From assembly GCA_038750655.1 (NCBI GenBank), contig JBCDGZ010000152.1, forward strand, positions 1 to 16,952: a stretch of DNA of 16,952 bases, read 5' to 3'. Every line of letters begins with the position of its first letter. Positions within the stretch are counted from its first letter, which is position 1. The position numbers and the translations under genes are program-made. This DNA comes from JBCDGZ01 sp038750655. Its GTDB lineage: Bacteria > Bacteroidota > Bacteroidia > Chitinophagales > Saprospiraceae. The notes below the pieces were generated by a model. That model made no database searches. It worked only from the letters and a program-made list of their open reading frames with translations, and had not been told where the DNA came from. Below, piece by piece: positions 7,601-14,365 of this stretch.

Positions 7601-7713
7601 AGCCCACCAAGGTCAATAATTTTCGTCCATTCCTGTGCCCGAAGACCATCGACTAGACCGAAGGAACACAGCAGTAGTGTGGTGATTTGCAGGATAAATA
7701 TTCGTTTTATCAT
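4627..7713 (-). CDS. Secreted T9SS-sorted multidomain protein
   Basis: A 1028-residue secreted or surface protein. A signal peptide covers residues 1-27 (ends GLRAQ, before EW). Residues 28-450 hold about six repeats ending in variants of K-x-D-x-x-GN-x-x-W, for example IKMDDRGNILWEKYFP, many with upstream DGG; this suggests a beta-propeller-like domain. A carboxypeptidase-regulatory/Cna-B-like beta sandwich follows (about 455-525, TNGYYEMEI). Next come two DUF11-like adhesin modules with paired cysteines (about 555-785), then a module with AAYDPNDK, IRFQNVGNDTA and NSAAIFFDY (about 790-930) common before T9SS tails. The C-terminal sorting domain spans about 945-1028 (KAFPNPF, YDVQGRLL, GLASGLYFYRI). 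The tail directs export through the type IX system and anchoring or release at the surface. Function is unknown; adhesion or matrix binding is plausible. It starts at ATG 7713, divergent from the 7912 gene, and its last codons overlap the glycosyltransferase. Confidence 0.92.
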   Translation of the reverse strand: MIKRIFILQITTLLLCSFGLVDGLRAQEWTKIIDLGGLEEAYEVFETPDSSYLVIGLTDPFGTDSKLHMIKMDIAGNEEWTKTVDSIDGEIVATMTEDQHLVYAAIENRYDTTMYGVRIVNSRLHVRKVDMDGNTIWTFTDDDPPTSLRDEILLIRDIKATPDGGVIIVGSQGNDAARFRYPLYLLRIDATGNLMWKKYNPNQTERQYERPSSIVLTPDGGFLMCVGASNAVQTVYDEWKTGLIKMDDRGNILWEKYFPAFTIGEDTLDFRAGGANINNIPQQGFHDLILTEDQRIIACGSGSLNFNGAWTNRFRLFLAEMDENGQLLQVKIPEMQNIFPVGNGRLIEMQQDQDGGFVFTLGELIEGGEFYLGTNPIISPRLARMTLLKTDAQLNTLWIKRFGSDYPLIEELHVGASVKRTSDDHYIIAGRHYFEPPNVSAVSDMYIVKTDTLPQNSFLIQGTVSREYLNTDCRRDPNMPGLQYNFIQTRGDITYSAITDTNGYYEMEILDTAGQYMVSVIPPNTLWNACEPSQDIQVNHLPDTLTVNFLINTEISCPYMSVDIGTPFLRQCIDSSKYTVQYCNMGTAVATNATIEVVLPTEMELVGTTGNLASQQLDTLTFDLGDVEIGECGNFNVQVFIPCETERELTHCVEARIFPDTNCLPLDPIWDFSSLSLTGACEGDTVVFRIQNIGQGNMSQPSHYIVIEDEIMLDQDQIQLLSGEMRTIKYPANGHTIRMELDQVAGHPGQSEPIAAIEGCGTGPFNWNNIMRFRQNDGDPTVDITCDRVRAAYDPNDKQGFPLGVGEEHYIEPNTELEYLIRFQNVGNDTAFTVVIHDTLSSHLDILSIAAGASSHPYQLGFAGENVLKFTFSNIHLPDSTTDEAASHGFVKFRIKQREDLPLGTIIYNSAAIFFDYLDPIITNQTYHEVNENFLTATIDPAFAEQRIEIKAFPNPFSRQTTFRLERTQHLKRLHFECYDVQGRLLQRRDISGLDQFELSREGLASGLYFYRITTEGQLLGSGKLLVH

Positions 7714-7911
7714 GGTCTCTAGTATTTTAATTTAAGAGGAGAATAATGCTGCTCCTTCCTAAAAAGACTCGATGATACAATACTCCGAATATTTGGGGGC
7801 TAACTCAAATACAGATTATTCATTTTGTTATGACGCGATGGCTACATAATAGCCAATTGAGAATCATTGTGTTAACTAAAACCAATAATTTGTTATAGAA
7901 AAAAATAGAAA
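7714..7911. other. Divergent intergenic region with a short palindrome
   Basis: This 198-bp spacer separates the minus-strand T9SS gene from the plus-strand helical-protein gene, so it must hold promoters for both. I see no full TAnnTTTG box with a matching -33 TTG; AATATTTG and, on the minus strand, TGTATTTG are one-mismatch matches. A perfect 6-bp inverted repeat TGGCTA-cataa-TAGCCA at 7839-7855 is a possible operator. Confidence 0.35.
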
Positions 7912-9303
7912 ATGAAAACGAATAAACTGCTCTTTTTACTCCAATCGCTCTCCGAAAAGGAGCAAAAGGCCTTTGCTGGCTGGCTGAAGGGCCCCTGCCA
8001 TAACAAAAGGCAAGATGTCCTTCGACTCTACAGCTTAATCAAAAGGAAAGACGAGCAAGCGATGACTAAAGAGGAGTTATTTGGATTAATCTATCCGGAG
8101 CGGAGCTACAGCGATGTGATGATGCGACAGCTCATTCACCTGCTGCAAAAGGCCTTACAGCAGTTTTTGGTTTTTGAGCAATTGTTGAGGAATGAGCAGC
8201 AGATGGAACTGGAATTGACGCGCATCTATCGGCAGCGCAAGCTGGATGGCCTCTTTCATAAACACCTGCGAGCGGTACGCCGCAAGCGACAACAATCGCC
8301 ATTGAGAAACAATAATTATTACCAGCTCCAATACCAACTGCACCTCGAAGAATTCGCCGCCATCTCTGAAAATCGCCGCTCCATTCCGGTCAACTTGCAA
8401 GAGATGGGGGAAGCTTTAGAGATCAACTTCATCGTCAGTAAGCTCCTGCACAGCTGCCATGCCCTCTCTCATCAAAACGTCTATAAGACGGAATATCAAC
8501 CAGGCCTGCTGGACAAAATTCTGGAATATATCGAAGAACAGCAACTCCTTAAGATTCCCATTATCCAACTTTATTATCATTGCTATAAAGCCCTATCGGC
8601 TAGCAATAATAACAGTCATTTTACCCAACTTAAACAATTATTGATTACGACCAAGGCGCAGTTGGAAGCCAAAGAAATCCGCGAACTCTACTTACTAGCA
8701 CTCAATCATTGTATCCGAGCAATCAACCAGGGTAGTCAGAAATACCTCCGCGAAGCCTTCGAGCTCTACCGCCTGGGCATCGCCCAGGATTTTCTGATCA
8801 ACGACGGCAAGCTCACGCCCTTCACCTATCGCAATGCCATCACCGCCGGCCTTAACCTCAAAGAATTCGACTGGGTTTATCAATTTATTCACGACTACAA
8901 GGATGCCCTCGATATCCAGTTTAGGGAAAATAACTTCCAGTACTGCCTAGCAAAGTACTATTACGAACAAAAGATATTTGAGCAAGCCAGTCCGCTCCTC
9001 CACAACCTCAAGTTCGAGGACACCATCAGTAACCTTGCAGTACGAACCTTGCAGTTGAAAATCTACTTTGAAAATGGAGATTACGATTTACTCGAAGCCC
9101 TCCTCGGTAGTTTCAAAGCCTTCGTCAGGCGCCACAAGCTGATCAGTTATCACAAAGAAAATTACCTCAACATTATCCAATTGACGCAGCGACTAGTCAC
9201 CACCAACCTTTTCGATCGGGAAAAGAAAAAAGGGTTGAAAGCAGAGATTGAAGCCCTGCAACCGCTGACGGAACGCGATTGGTTGCTGGAACAATTGCGA
9301 TAA
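7912..9303 (+). CDS. Unrecognised helical-repeat-like protein
   Basis: I cannot assign a function. The 463-residue product is almost wholly alpha-helical and rich in Leu, Gln, Lys and Tyr. It has no signal peptide and no membrane helix, so it is probably cytoplasmic. The N-terminal segment (about 1-95) has LLQSLSEKEQKAFAGWLKGP and NKRQDVLRLYSLI, then a segment that looks like a small helical domain (YSDVMMRQLIHLLQKAL). From about residue 190 to 450 the spacing of aromatic and small residues suggests degenerate TPR-like helical hairpins (for example YCLAKYYYEQKIFEQASPLL). I recall similar N-termini, LSxxExxxFxxxLxSPxxN-like, in lineage-specific Bacteroidota proteins of unknown role, but cannot verify this here. 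It starts at ATG 7912, preceded by an A-rich stretch and no Shine-Dalgarno sequence. The next gene is 43 bp downstream on the same strand. Confidence 0.75.
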   Translation: MKTNKLLFLLQSLSEKEQKAFAGWLKGPCHNKRQDVLRLYSLIKRKDEQAMTKEELFGLIYPERSYSDVMMRQLIHLLQKALQQFLVFEQLLRNEQQMELELTRIYRQRKLDGLFHKHLRAVRRKRQQSPLRNNNYYQLQYQLHLEEFAAISENRRSIPVNLQEMGEALEINFIVSKLLHSCHALSHQNVYKTEYQPGLLDKILEYIEEQQLLKIPIIQLYYHCYKALSASNNNSHFTQLKQLLITTKAQLEAKEIRELYLLALNHCIRAINQGSQKYLREAFELYRLGIAQDFLINDGKLTPFTYRNAITAGLNLKEFDWVYQFIHDYKDALDIQFRENNFQYCLAKYYYEQKIFEQASPLLHNLKFEDTISNLAVRTLQLKIYFENGDYDLLEALLGSFKAFVRRHKLISYHKENYLNIIQLTQRLVTTNLFDREKKKGLKAEIEALQPLTERDWLLEQLR

Positions 9304-9346
9304 GGCTTTCACCTAAACCTAAGTAAACCTAACTTGTTAACAATAC

Positions 9347-10159
9347 ATGAGAAAGACCATCGTTAAGTTCCTCTCCTCTCTCTTCCCCGGTGCTATGGTA
9401 AAAGTAGCCTACAATTTTATGACCAACCCTCAGGTTCGGAAACTGCGGCACCATGAGCTGGCCATCTTGGATCAGGCCGAGAAAAAGCGCCTCCCCTTCG
9501 AGGGCTTTGACATCCAGACCTACCGCTGGGGGCAGGGGCCCAAGAAGATATTGCTGATCCACGGCTGGGAGGGCCAGGCGGGCAACTTTGCCGATCTCAT
9601 CAATCCACTGCTGCAAAAGGAGTATACCGTCTATGCCTTTGACGGGCCTTCGCATGGCTTCAGCAGTAAGGGGCCGACCAATTTATTTGAATTTATGGAC
9701 GTAGTGGGTCAGCTGATTCAGAAGTTTGAGGTCAATAAGCTGATTAGTCATTCCTTCGGTGGAGTGGCCACGACCTATGCCTTATATGCCAACCCAAAGC
9801 TGAAGATTGATCGCTATGCCCTACTGACAACTCCGGATAAATTTTCGGAGCGAATCGACGATGTGGCTCGACAGGTAGGCATCAGTAGTAAGGTCAAAAA
9901 TCAACTCATTAAGCGCATAGAACAAGAAATCGAGTTGGACGTCAGCCAGCTCAATGTCAGCCGCTTTGTGCAAGATATTTCGGTAGATTCCGCCCTGATT
10001 ATTCACGATAAAAACGATCGGGTAATTCCCATCCAACAATCGCGAAATGTGTGGAAAAACTGGGAAGCCTGCAACTTCGAAGAGATTGAGGGGACGGGCC
10101 ACTTCCGCATTCTCCGCACCCCAGCCGTACTGGATAAGGTAGTGGCATTTATGAATTGA
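9347..10159 (+). CDS. Alpha/beta-fold hydrolase
   Basis: A 270-residue serine hydrolase of the alpha/beta fold; the substrate is unknown, with an ester or lipid plausible. The oxyanion-hole strand-loop is LLIHGWEG (about 69-76). The nucleophile elbow is SHSFGG with Ser136, a variant of GxSxG in which the first Gly is Ser. The probable acid is Asp224 in HDKNDRVIP and the base His252 in EGTGHFRIL. All three triad members are in the expected order and spacing. The first 45 residues carry no clear signal peptide, although residues 5-25 are mildly hydrophobic. It lies 43 bp after the helical protein and 19 bp before the oxidoreductase, so transcription with the latter is likely. A chance 9-nt-scale repeat (AAACCTAA) sits in the upstream gap. 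Confidence 0.85.
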   Translation: MRKTIVKFLSSLFPGAMVKVAYNFMTNPQVRKLRHHELAILDQAEKKRLPFEGFDIQTYRWGQGPKKILLIHGWEGQAGNFADLINPLLQKEYTVYAFDGPSHGFSSKGPTNLFEFMDVVGQLIQKFEVNKLISHSFGGVATTYALYANPKLKIDRYALLTTPDKFSERIDDVARQVGISSKVKNQLIKRIEQEIELDVSQLNVSRFVQDISVDSALIIHDKNDRVIPIQQSRNVWKNWEACNFEEIEGTGHFRILRTPAVLDKVVAFMN

Positions 10160-10178
10160 TAACTGTATCTTAGGAGCC

Positions 10179-11303
10179 ATGAAACGGTATCCTATCTCCC
10201 CCGCCCCGATTTCGCGGCGGCAGGCCCTCCAAAGGACGGCGCTACTCGGCGGCGCCTTGGCTCTCCATCCGCTCCTCGCCTTCCCCCCCTCCGATAAACC
10301 CAAGCTGGGGGTAGCCCTGGTTGGCTTGGGTAATTATGCCACCCGCCAACTAGGCCCAGCCCTGCGGCAGACCCAATACTGTGAACTGCGAGGTATTGTG
10401 ACGGGGACGCCAGAGAAGGAAGGCCAATGGCAGCAAGAATACGGCCTTAAAAAGCAGCATACTTACAACTATAAGACCTACGACCGGCTGGCCGATGACC
10501 CAGCCATCGACATCGTTTACATTGTGCTGCCCAACTTTATGCACGCCGAATACACCATCCGCGCCCTCGAGGCGGGCAAGCATGTGATCTGCGAAAAGCC
10601 GATGGGCATGGACGTGGCGGAATGCGAGGCGATGATTGCAGCAGCGAAGAAGGCCAATCGCCGCCTACAGATCGGCTATCGCCTCTTCTATGAACCGCAT
10701 CACCTCCGACTGATGGAGGAATCGCAGGGAGCCTTCGACGGCCGACTGCGGCTCATCGAGGCCAGTTTGGCTTTTGATATGGCGCGGCCAGGGCTGTGGC
10801 GGATAGATAAGAAGATGGGAGGGGGTGGCGCCTTGATGGATTTGGGGCCGTATACGATTCAGGCGGCCCGCAGGGCGGCGGGGAGCCTGCCTACGCACGT
10901 ACGCGCTCAAGCCTACAAGGATGACCCGGAGTTGTACAAAGACATCTACGGCACCTACACCTTTCAGCTTCGTTTTCCCAACAAAACCTTCTGCAACTCA
11001 ACCGTCAGCTTTTCGGGCTACAGCGATCGGCTACACGTCGCCCGGGGCAATGAATACCTAGAATTGCAGCCCGCTTTCGCCGCCAATACCCAACTCGCCC
11101 TACAAAGCTGGAACAACCAATCGGAAAGCCTCGAAGTGGCCGAATACCAACAGACAACGCAGATGGATGCCTTTGCCCGAAATATTCTGGACCAAACGCC
11201 GGTGATGGCCTCTGGGGAAGAAGGGTTGATCGATATGCAAATCATCGGAGCCATCAAGAAAGCTATCGAAAGCGGAGAGGAGATTGCTATAAAGTACGAT
11301 TAG
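10179..11303 (+). CDS. Tat-exported Gfo/Idh/MocA-family oxidoreductase
   Basis: A 374-residue NAD(P)-dependent sugar-type oxidoreductase. The N-terminus has a twin-arginine signal (ISRRQALQRTALLGGALAL, Arg13-Arg14), so the folded, cofactor-loaded enzyme is probably sent to the periplasm. The Rossmann loop is VALVGLGNYA (about 45-54). The family Lys is Lys140 in CEKPMG. The position of the usual DxGxH motif reads MDLGPYT (Asp221, Tyr225), so His is replaced by Tyr as in glucose-fructose oxidoreductase of Zymomonas; export by Tat is also shared with that enzyme. By analogy it may hold its cofactor tightly and work on a sugar or aldose-like substrate outside the cytoplasm. It begins 19 bp after the alpha/beta hydrolase stop, so they form a likely operon. 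The substrate cannot be read from sequence. Confidence 0.88.
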   Translation: MKRYPISPAPISRRQALQRTALLGGALALHPLLAFPPSDKPKLGVALVGLGNYATRQLGPALRQTQYCELRGIVTGTPEKEGQWQQEYGLKKQHTYNYKTYDRLADDPAIDIVYIVLPNFMHAEYTIRALEAGKHVICEKPMGMDVAECEAMIAAAKKANRRLQIGYRLFYEPHHLRLMEESQGAFDGRLRLIEASLAFDMARPGLWRIDKKMGGGGALMDLGPYTIQAARRAAGSLPTHVRAQAYKDDPELYKDIYGTYTFQLRFPNKTFCNSTVSFSGYSDRLHVARGNEYLELQPAFAANTQLALQSWNNQSESLEVAEYQQTTQMDAFARNILDQTPVMASGEEGLIDMQIIGAIKKAIESGEEIAIKYD

Positions 11304-11308
11304 CCGCC

Positions 11309-11339
11309 TTGATTTTATCAGAAAATAACCCTAGTATTG
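11309..11339 (+). promoter_or_regulatory. Candidate promoter for the pyrophosphatase gene
   Basis: TTG at 11309-11311, a 20-nt spacer, then TAGTATTG at 11332-11339, which differs at one fixed base from the Bacteroidota -7 box TAnnTTTG. Transcription would begin near 11346, about 50 nt before the ATG at 11397. The spacer length fits the known -33/-7 architecture. Confidence 0.45.
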
Positions 11340-11396
11340 CGCCATTCCCACAGCTGTCCGATGGGCCGCTCTTAATCCACCATAAACACCAACAAT

Positions 11397-11954
11397 ATGA
11401 GAGGCCACCCCTGGCACGATGTACAAAATGGCGATAATACGCCCGAATTTGTTAGAGGGATTATTGAAATTCCTAAAAACTGCCGTGCAAAGTACGAACT
11501 CGACAAAGAGTCCGGTATGCTGATCCTCGACCGGGTACTCTACACCTCCATAAACTATCCAGCCAATTACGGCTTCATTCCTCAAACCTATTGCGATGAT
11601 AATGACCCGCTGGATATTCTGGTGCTCTCGCAAATCACCATTGTACCGATGTGCTTGGTGGAGGCTAAAGTCATTGGAGTCATGCAGATGTTAGATGGTG
11701 GAGAAAAGGATGATAAGATTATTGCTGTAGCGGCCAATGATATGAGCGTCAATCACTTTAATGACATCTCTGAGCTGCCTGCGCACTCCATCAAAGAGCT
11801 GAGAAGTTTCTTTGAGGACTACAAAAAACTGGAAAATAAAACGGTCGTCGTCGAAGACTTCAATGGCCGGGAAATTGCCATGGAGGTGGTTAAACAGAGT
11901 ATCGCTGACTATCAGAAGAAATTTGGCCCGATCAGAAGAGGGCTGGGACTATAA
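11397..11954 (+). CDS. ppa: Family I inorganic pyrophosphatase
   Basis: Cytoplasmic Mg2+-dependent enzyme that hydrolyses pyrophosphate to two phosphates and so pulls biosynthetic reactions forward. The 185-residue length fits family I. The metal-binding signature is DDNDPLDILVL with Asp68, Asp70 and Asp73; the preceding YPANYGFIP gives Tyr58, and KYELDK gives Lys32 and Glu34. DGGEKDDK supplies Asp100, Asp105 and Lys107, matching E. coli D97, D102 and K104. All catalytic positions I can map are intact. The start at ATG 11397 gives a short N-terminus (MRGHPWHDV) like other family members. A promoter-like pair lies upstream (11309-11339) and a strong hairpin follows the stop (11956-12033), so the gene appears to be a single transcription unit facing icd. 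Confidence 0.96.
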   Translation: MRGHPWHDVQNGDNTPEFVRGIIEIPKNCRAKYELDKESGMLILDRVLYTSINYPANYGFIPQTYCDDNDPLDILVLSQITIVPMCLVEAKVIGVMQMLDGGEKDDKIIAVAANDMSVNHFNDISELPAHSIKELRSFFEDYKKLENKTVVVEDFNGREIAMEVVKQSIADYQKKFGPIRRGLGL

Positions 11955-11955
11955 G

Positions 11956-12033
11956 GGATAATAAAAGATTAGGGCACCAATCAAAGCTCAACGCAACAAG
12001 AAGTTGGCCTTTTGGTACCCTATCCTTTTATCC
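11956..12033. terminator. Bidirectional hairpin terminator between ppa and icd
   Basis: Left arm 11956-11980 (GGATAATAAAAGATTAGGG then CACCAA) pairs imperfectly with right arm 12012-12033 (TTGGTACCCTATCCTTTTATCC). The best core is TAGGG-c-ACCAA against TTGGT-a-CCCTA. An internal loop of about 31 nt holds a weaker CAAC/GTTG stem. It begins two bases after the ppa stop and lies between convergent genes, so it could end transcripts from both sides. The T tract is short (TTTTA), hence the moderate score. Confidence 0.55.
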
Positions 12034-12069
12034 GACGTATGAATATACTGTTACTGGTATCTTTCGAAC

Positions 12070-13584
12070 TTACTCTCCTTGGCCCAGCGAGAAGCCTCGC
12101 TTGCCGTCGAATTCGTAGAGGTTCTCTGTTTTTATAACATCAAAGCCTTCCATCTCTAGCTGGGTAAGCAGCCCGAGCACCCGATGGTAATCAATCGGTA
12201 GATACATGGGAGGCTTCGCCGTGATGTCGGCCTCTCTGGATACAAAGCGGCAGCGCCAATGATCAGTGCAGTAGGTTTGCTCTAGCCCCTCCGGGAAAAC
12301 CTTTACTCCGCGATTGGTGATCATTTTCAACTTCATCCCTATGCTATTCAAGCTGGCCAGAGCATTACCGATCTTATCTGGATCTGAACCTTGCCAGTCG
12401 ATGAATACATCTATGCCCACCAGTTCTTTCTTGGTCTGAGGTCTTTCAAAATGTGGGATTACAATGCTGCCTTGGCCAGTAGTCAATTGGCTGGCCGTTA
12501 GTTTCTCTGGGCGGCTATCCAGTCGAGAGATCACCGCATCGGCAAACTCATCGGTCGATACGCGCTTCTTGCTCCATCCCTCTTGGTAAATATCAGCCGT
12601 ATGATAGCCCGCTTCAATGGTGGCCAACCAAGCATTCTTAATCTTATCCGCAGTAGCAGTCTGTCCAATATGAGCCAGCATCATTACTGCTGCGTTGATC
12701 AATCCTGAAGGATTGGCGATATTCCTGCCAGCGATGTCCGGTGCAGAGCCGTGGATGGCTTCAAACATGGCCATTTCACGACCGATATTGGCAGAGCCAG
12801 CCAAGCCTACCGAGCCAGCAATCTCCGCTACAATATCTGAGATGATGTCGCCATACAGGTTAGAGGTTACAACTACTTCGTAGCGCTCTGGATGGGCCGC
12901 CAGGCGGGCCGCTCCGATGTCGATGATCTGCGTCTCTTTTTCGATCTCCGGATACTCTACCGCAATTTCATCAAAAACCCGATGGAAAAGGCCATCGGTG
13001 AGCTTCATGATGTTGTCTTTCACCATGCAGGTTACTTTCTTACGACCGTAGGCTCTAGCGTATTCAAAAGCATAGCGGACAATTTTCTCACAGCCCGGCC
13101 GAGTGATGAGTTTCAAGCATTGCACTACATCTTGGGTTTGCTGGTGCTCGATACCCGCGTAGAGGTCTTCCTCGTTTTCTCGGACGATGACGACGTCCAT
13201 TTCCGGGTGGCCCGTAGTGACGAAGGGGTCCAGCGCGCTGACGGGACGAACATTAGCAAAAAGCCCCAGTGACTTACGGAGGGTAACATTAAGGCTTTTG
13301 TAGCCCTTGCCCTGTGGTGTGGTGATGGGAGCTTTGAGGATGATCTTATTGCGCTTGATTACTTCCCAGGCTTCTTTATCGATGCCTGCGGTATTTCCTG
13401 CTAGGTATACTTTTTCTCCCAAGTCGATAAACTCGGGTTCAATCATAGCGCCTGCGGCTTCAAGGATGCGCAAGGTCGCTTGCATAATTTCGGGGCCGAT
13501 GCCGTCTCCCTGGGCTACGGCTACCTTGACGGCCTGATTGATCTGGACGTCTTCAATTTCTTGGAATGCAACGTTAATACTCAT
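12070..13584 (-). CDS. icd: Isocitrate dehydrogenase, long (Thermus/Rickettsia-like) type
   Basis: TCA-cycle enzyme oxidising isocitrate to 2-oxoglutarate and CO2. I start at ATG 13584 (504 residues); a TTG one codon upstream is the alternative. The catalytic domain fills about 1-360. Isocitrate-binding Ser97 and Asn99 (KSLNV), Arg103, Arg113 and Arg135, catalytic Tyr142 (EDLYAGIEH) and Lys189 (MVKDNIMK), and metal ligands Asp246 and Asp250 (NLYGDIISD) are all present. About 140 C-terminal residues beyond the catalytic core match the extra domain of the long Thermus/Rickettsia-like enzymes. The cofactor loop reads HGSAPDIAG, with Asp283-Ile284 where E. coli NADP-IDH has Lys344-Tyr345, and the later Tyr391/Arg395 positions appear to be Ala330/Gln334. 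This points to NAD+ rather than NADP+, although such proteins are usually labelled NADP-dependent. It is the last gene of a minus-strand cluster. Confidence 0.95.
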   Translation of the reverse strand: MSINVAFQEIEDVQINQAVKVAVAQGDGIGPEIMQATLRILEAAGAMIEPEFIDLGEKVYLAGNTAGIDKEAWEVIKRNKIILKAPITTPQGKGYKSLNVTLRKSLGLFANVRPVSALDPFVTTGHPEMDVVIVRENEEDLYAGIEHQQTQDVVQCLKLITRPGCEKIVRYAFEYARAYGRKKVTCMVKDNIMKLTDGLFHRVFDEIAVEYPEIEKETQIIDIGAARLAAHPERYEVVVTSNLYGDIISDIVAEIAGSVGLAGSANIGREMAMFEAIHGSAPDIAGRNIANPSGLINAAVMMLAHIGQTATADKIKNAWLATIEAGYHTADIYQEGWSKKRVSTDEFADAVISRLDSRPEKLTASQLTTGQGSIVIPHFERPQTKKELVGIDVFIDWQGSDPDKIGNALASLNSIGMKLKMITNRGVKVFPEGLEQTYCTDHWRCRFVSREADITAKPPMYLPIDYHRVLGLLTQLEMEGFDVIKTENLYEFDGKRGFSLGQGE

Positions 13585-13616
13585 CAAAGTTCTATTTTGG
13601 TATTGATTTAATGACG

Positions 13617-13630
13617 GGCCCCGCAGGGCC
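13617..13630 (-). repeat. Short GC-rich hairpin upstream of icd
   Basis: GGCCC-cgca-GGGCC, a 5-bp perfect stem with a 4-nt loop, in the 81-bp gap between the broken gene and icd. It could be a weak terminator for the upstream unit or part of the icd leader. No T tract follows on the minus strand. Confidence 0.35.
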
Positions 13631-13665
13631 TTCGATTAATAACTTGGATAGGGAAGACTACAGAA

Positions 13666-13956
13666 TTACTTTTTGAGAGACAGCTCCAATGTGCCTCCCA
13701 GCGTGATGCGCAGTCCCCCCAAGCGTGCTTTATTGGTAAGCTCTATCATATCTTTCTTCTGCTGGACCAGCTTCTTAATTTTGTTATCTATAGTAGCTGC
13801 ACTAGCATTGTGATTTCTTTACCACTGAGAAAGGTGTTTCAGCTTGTAAAAATTGATTTGATAGTCGATAATGTTAGCCAATATATCACGGGCTTCCGAA
13901 GGAGAGTACGTTCCGTTGAGTGCATCTAGTTGCTGAGCTACGCCTATTGAAATCAT
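13666..13956 (-). pseudogene. Small gene interrupted by one in-frame stop
   Basis: Read on the minus strand from ATG 13956, one frame runs 96 codons to TAA at 13666-13668 but contains a single TAA at codon 46 (13819-13821). Before it the product reads MISIGVAQQLDALNGTYSPS and ends at HLSQW; after it, from RNHNASAATIDNKIKKLVQQ to LGGTLELSLKK. Both halves look like one helical, charged small protein, and no frameshift is needed to join them. One G-to-T change would turn a Glu codon (GAA) into the stop. I do not recognise the family. It lies 36 bp after the two-helix membrane protein and 81 bp before icd on the same strand. Alternatives are a sequencing error, stop-codon readthrough, or a re-start at Met70 giving a 27-residue peptide. 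Confidence 0.6.
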
Positions 13957-13992
13957 CGTATTAGTGTTTTTGAATTCTAAAATGAGATAATC

Positions 13993-14271
13993 TTAATTAT
14001 TTCGATCAATTTGCTTATTCTGATCCACAGCGCGAAAGAACAACAGTGCTGAGATGATTGCCGAGCAGATCAAAGCCTCATTCAAGAACAGGCCGTTATT
14101 CATCAAACTCAAACCAATCCAGCCACCAAGGAGGAGTACAACACCGATGAAAATTGCCCAGTGCTTAATTTGTCCAAGCGTATGGGAGGAGGTGAAAGTT
14201 TTCTTTGATCCTGGCAGGAGACCTTCCCGGCTGCTTACGTTGCGCTGTATTTTATTAAATCTATTTGCCAT
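13993..14271 (-). CDS. Small two-helix membrane protein
   Basis: A 92-residue protein from ATG 14271; the frame can be extended by eight codons to a TTG at 14295, but ATG is the more natural start. Two hydrophobic segments, about residues 37-57 (HWAIFIGVVLLLGGWIGLSLM) and 62-81, suggest an inner-membrane hairpin. The first 35 residues are basic (several Arg/Lys) and therefore probably cytoplasmic; the tail ends QNKQIDRNN. I do not recognise a family and give no function. It is the first gene of the minus-strand group leading to the broken small gene and icd. It is divergent from the LysR-type regulator, which may control it through the shared upstream region. A CATATTTG sequence on the minus strand (14293-14300) is a possible -7 box. 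Confidence 0.65.
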   Translation of the reverse strand: MANRFNKIQRNVSSREGLLPGSKKTFTSSHTLGQIKHWAIFIGVVLLLGGWIGLSLMNNGLFLNEALICSAIISALLFFRAVDQNKQIDRNN

Positions 14272-14340
14272 TACTTTTTGACTTATTGGACGCAAATATG
14301 GGGGCTAATGTTCATAAATGATAATTTATATTATTTATCC

Positions 14341-14365
14341 AATGCATAAACTATTTTTATGCATT
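14341..14365. promoter_or_regulatory. Perfect 10-bp inverted repeat, candidate LysR operator
   Basis: AATGCATAAA (14341-14350), spacer ctatt, TTTATGCATT (14356-14365). The core has T14347 and A14359 separated by exactly 11 bases inside the palindrome, the T-N11-A geometry of LysR-type binding sites. It lies 81 bp before the regulator's ATG and about 70 bp from the divergent membrane-protein start, and its last base overlaps the first base of the plus-strand -7 box. Autoregulation and control of the divergent unit are the usual arrangement for this regulator family. Confidence 0.6.

Noticed and set aside
9310..9335. Repeated CTAAACCTAAG/TAAACCTAAC before the hydrolase gene
   Set aside because: Two short copies only, with no known binding motif; likely chance.
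9821..10303. A 160-codon minus-strand frame across the hydrolase/oxidoreductase junction
   Set aside because: It spans two well-supported genes on the other strand and has no motif.
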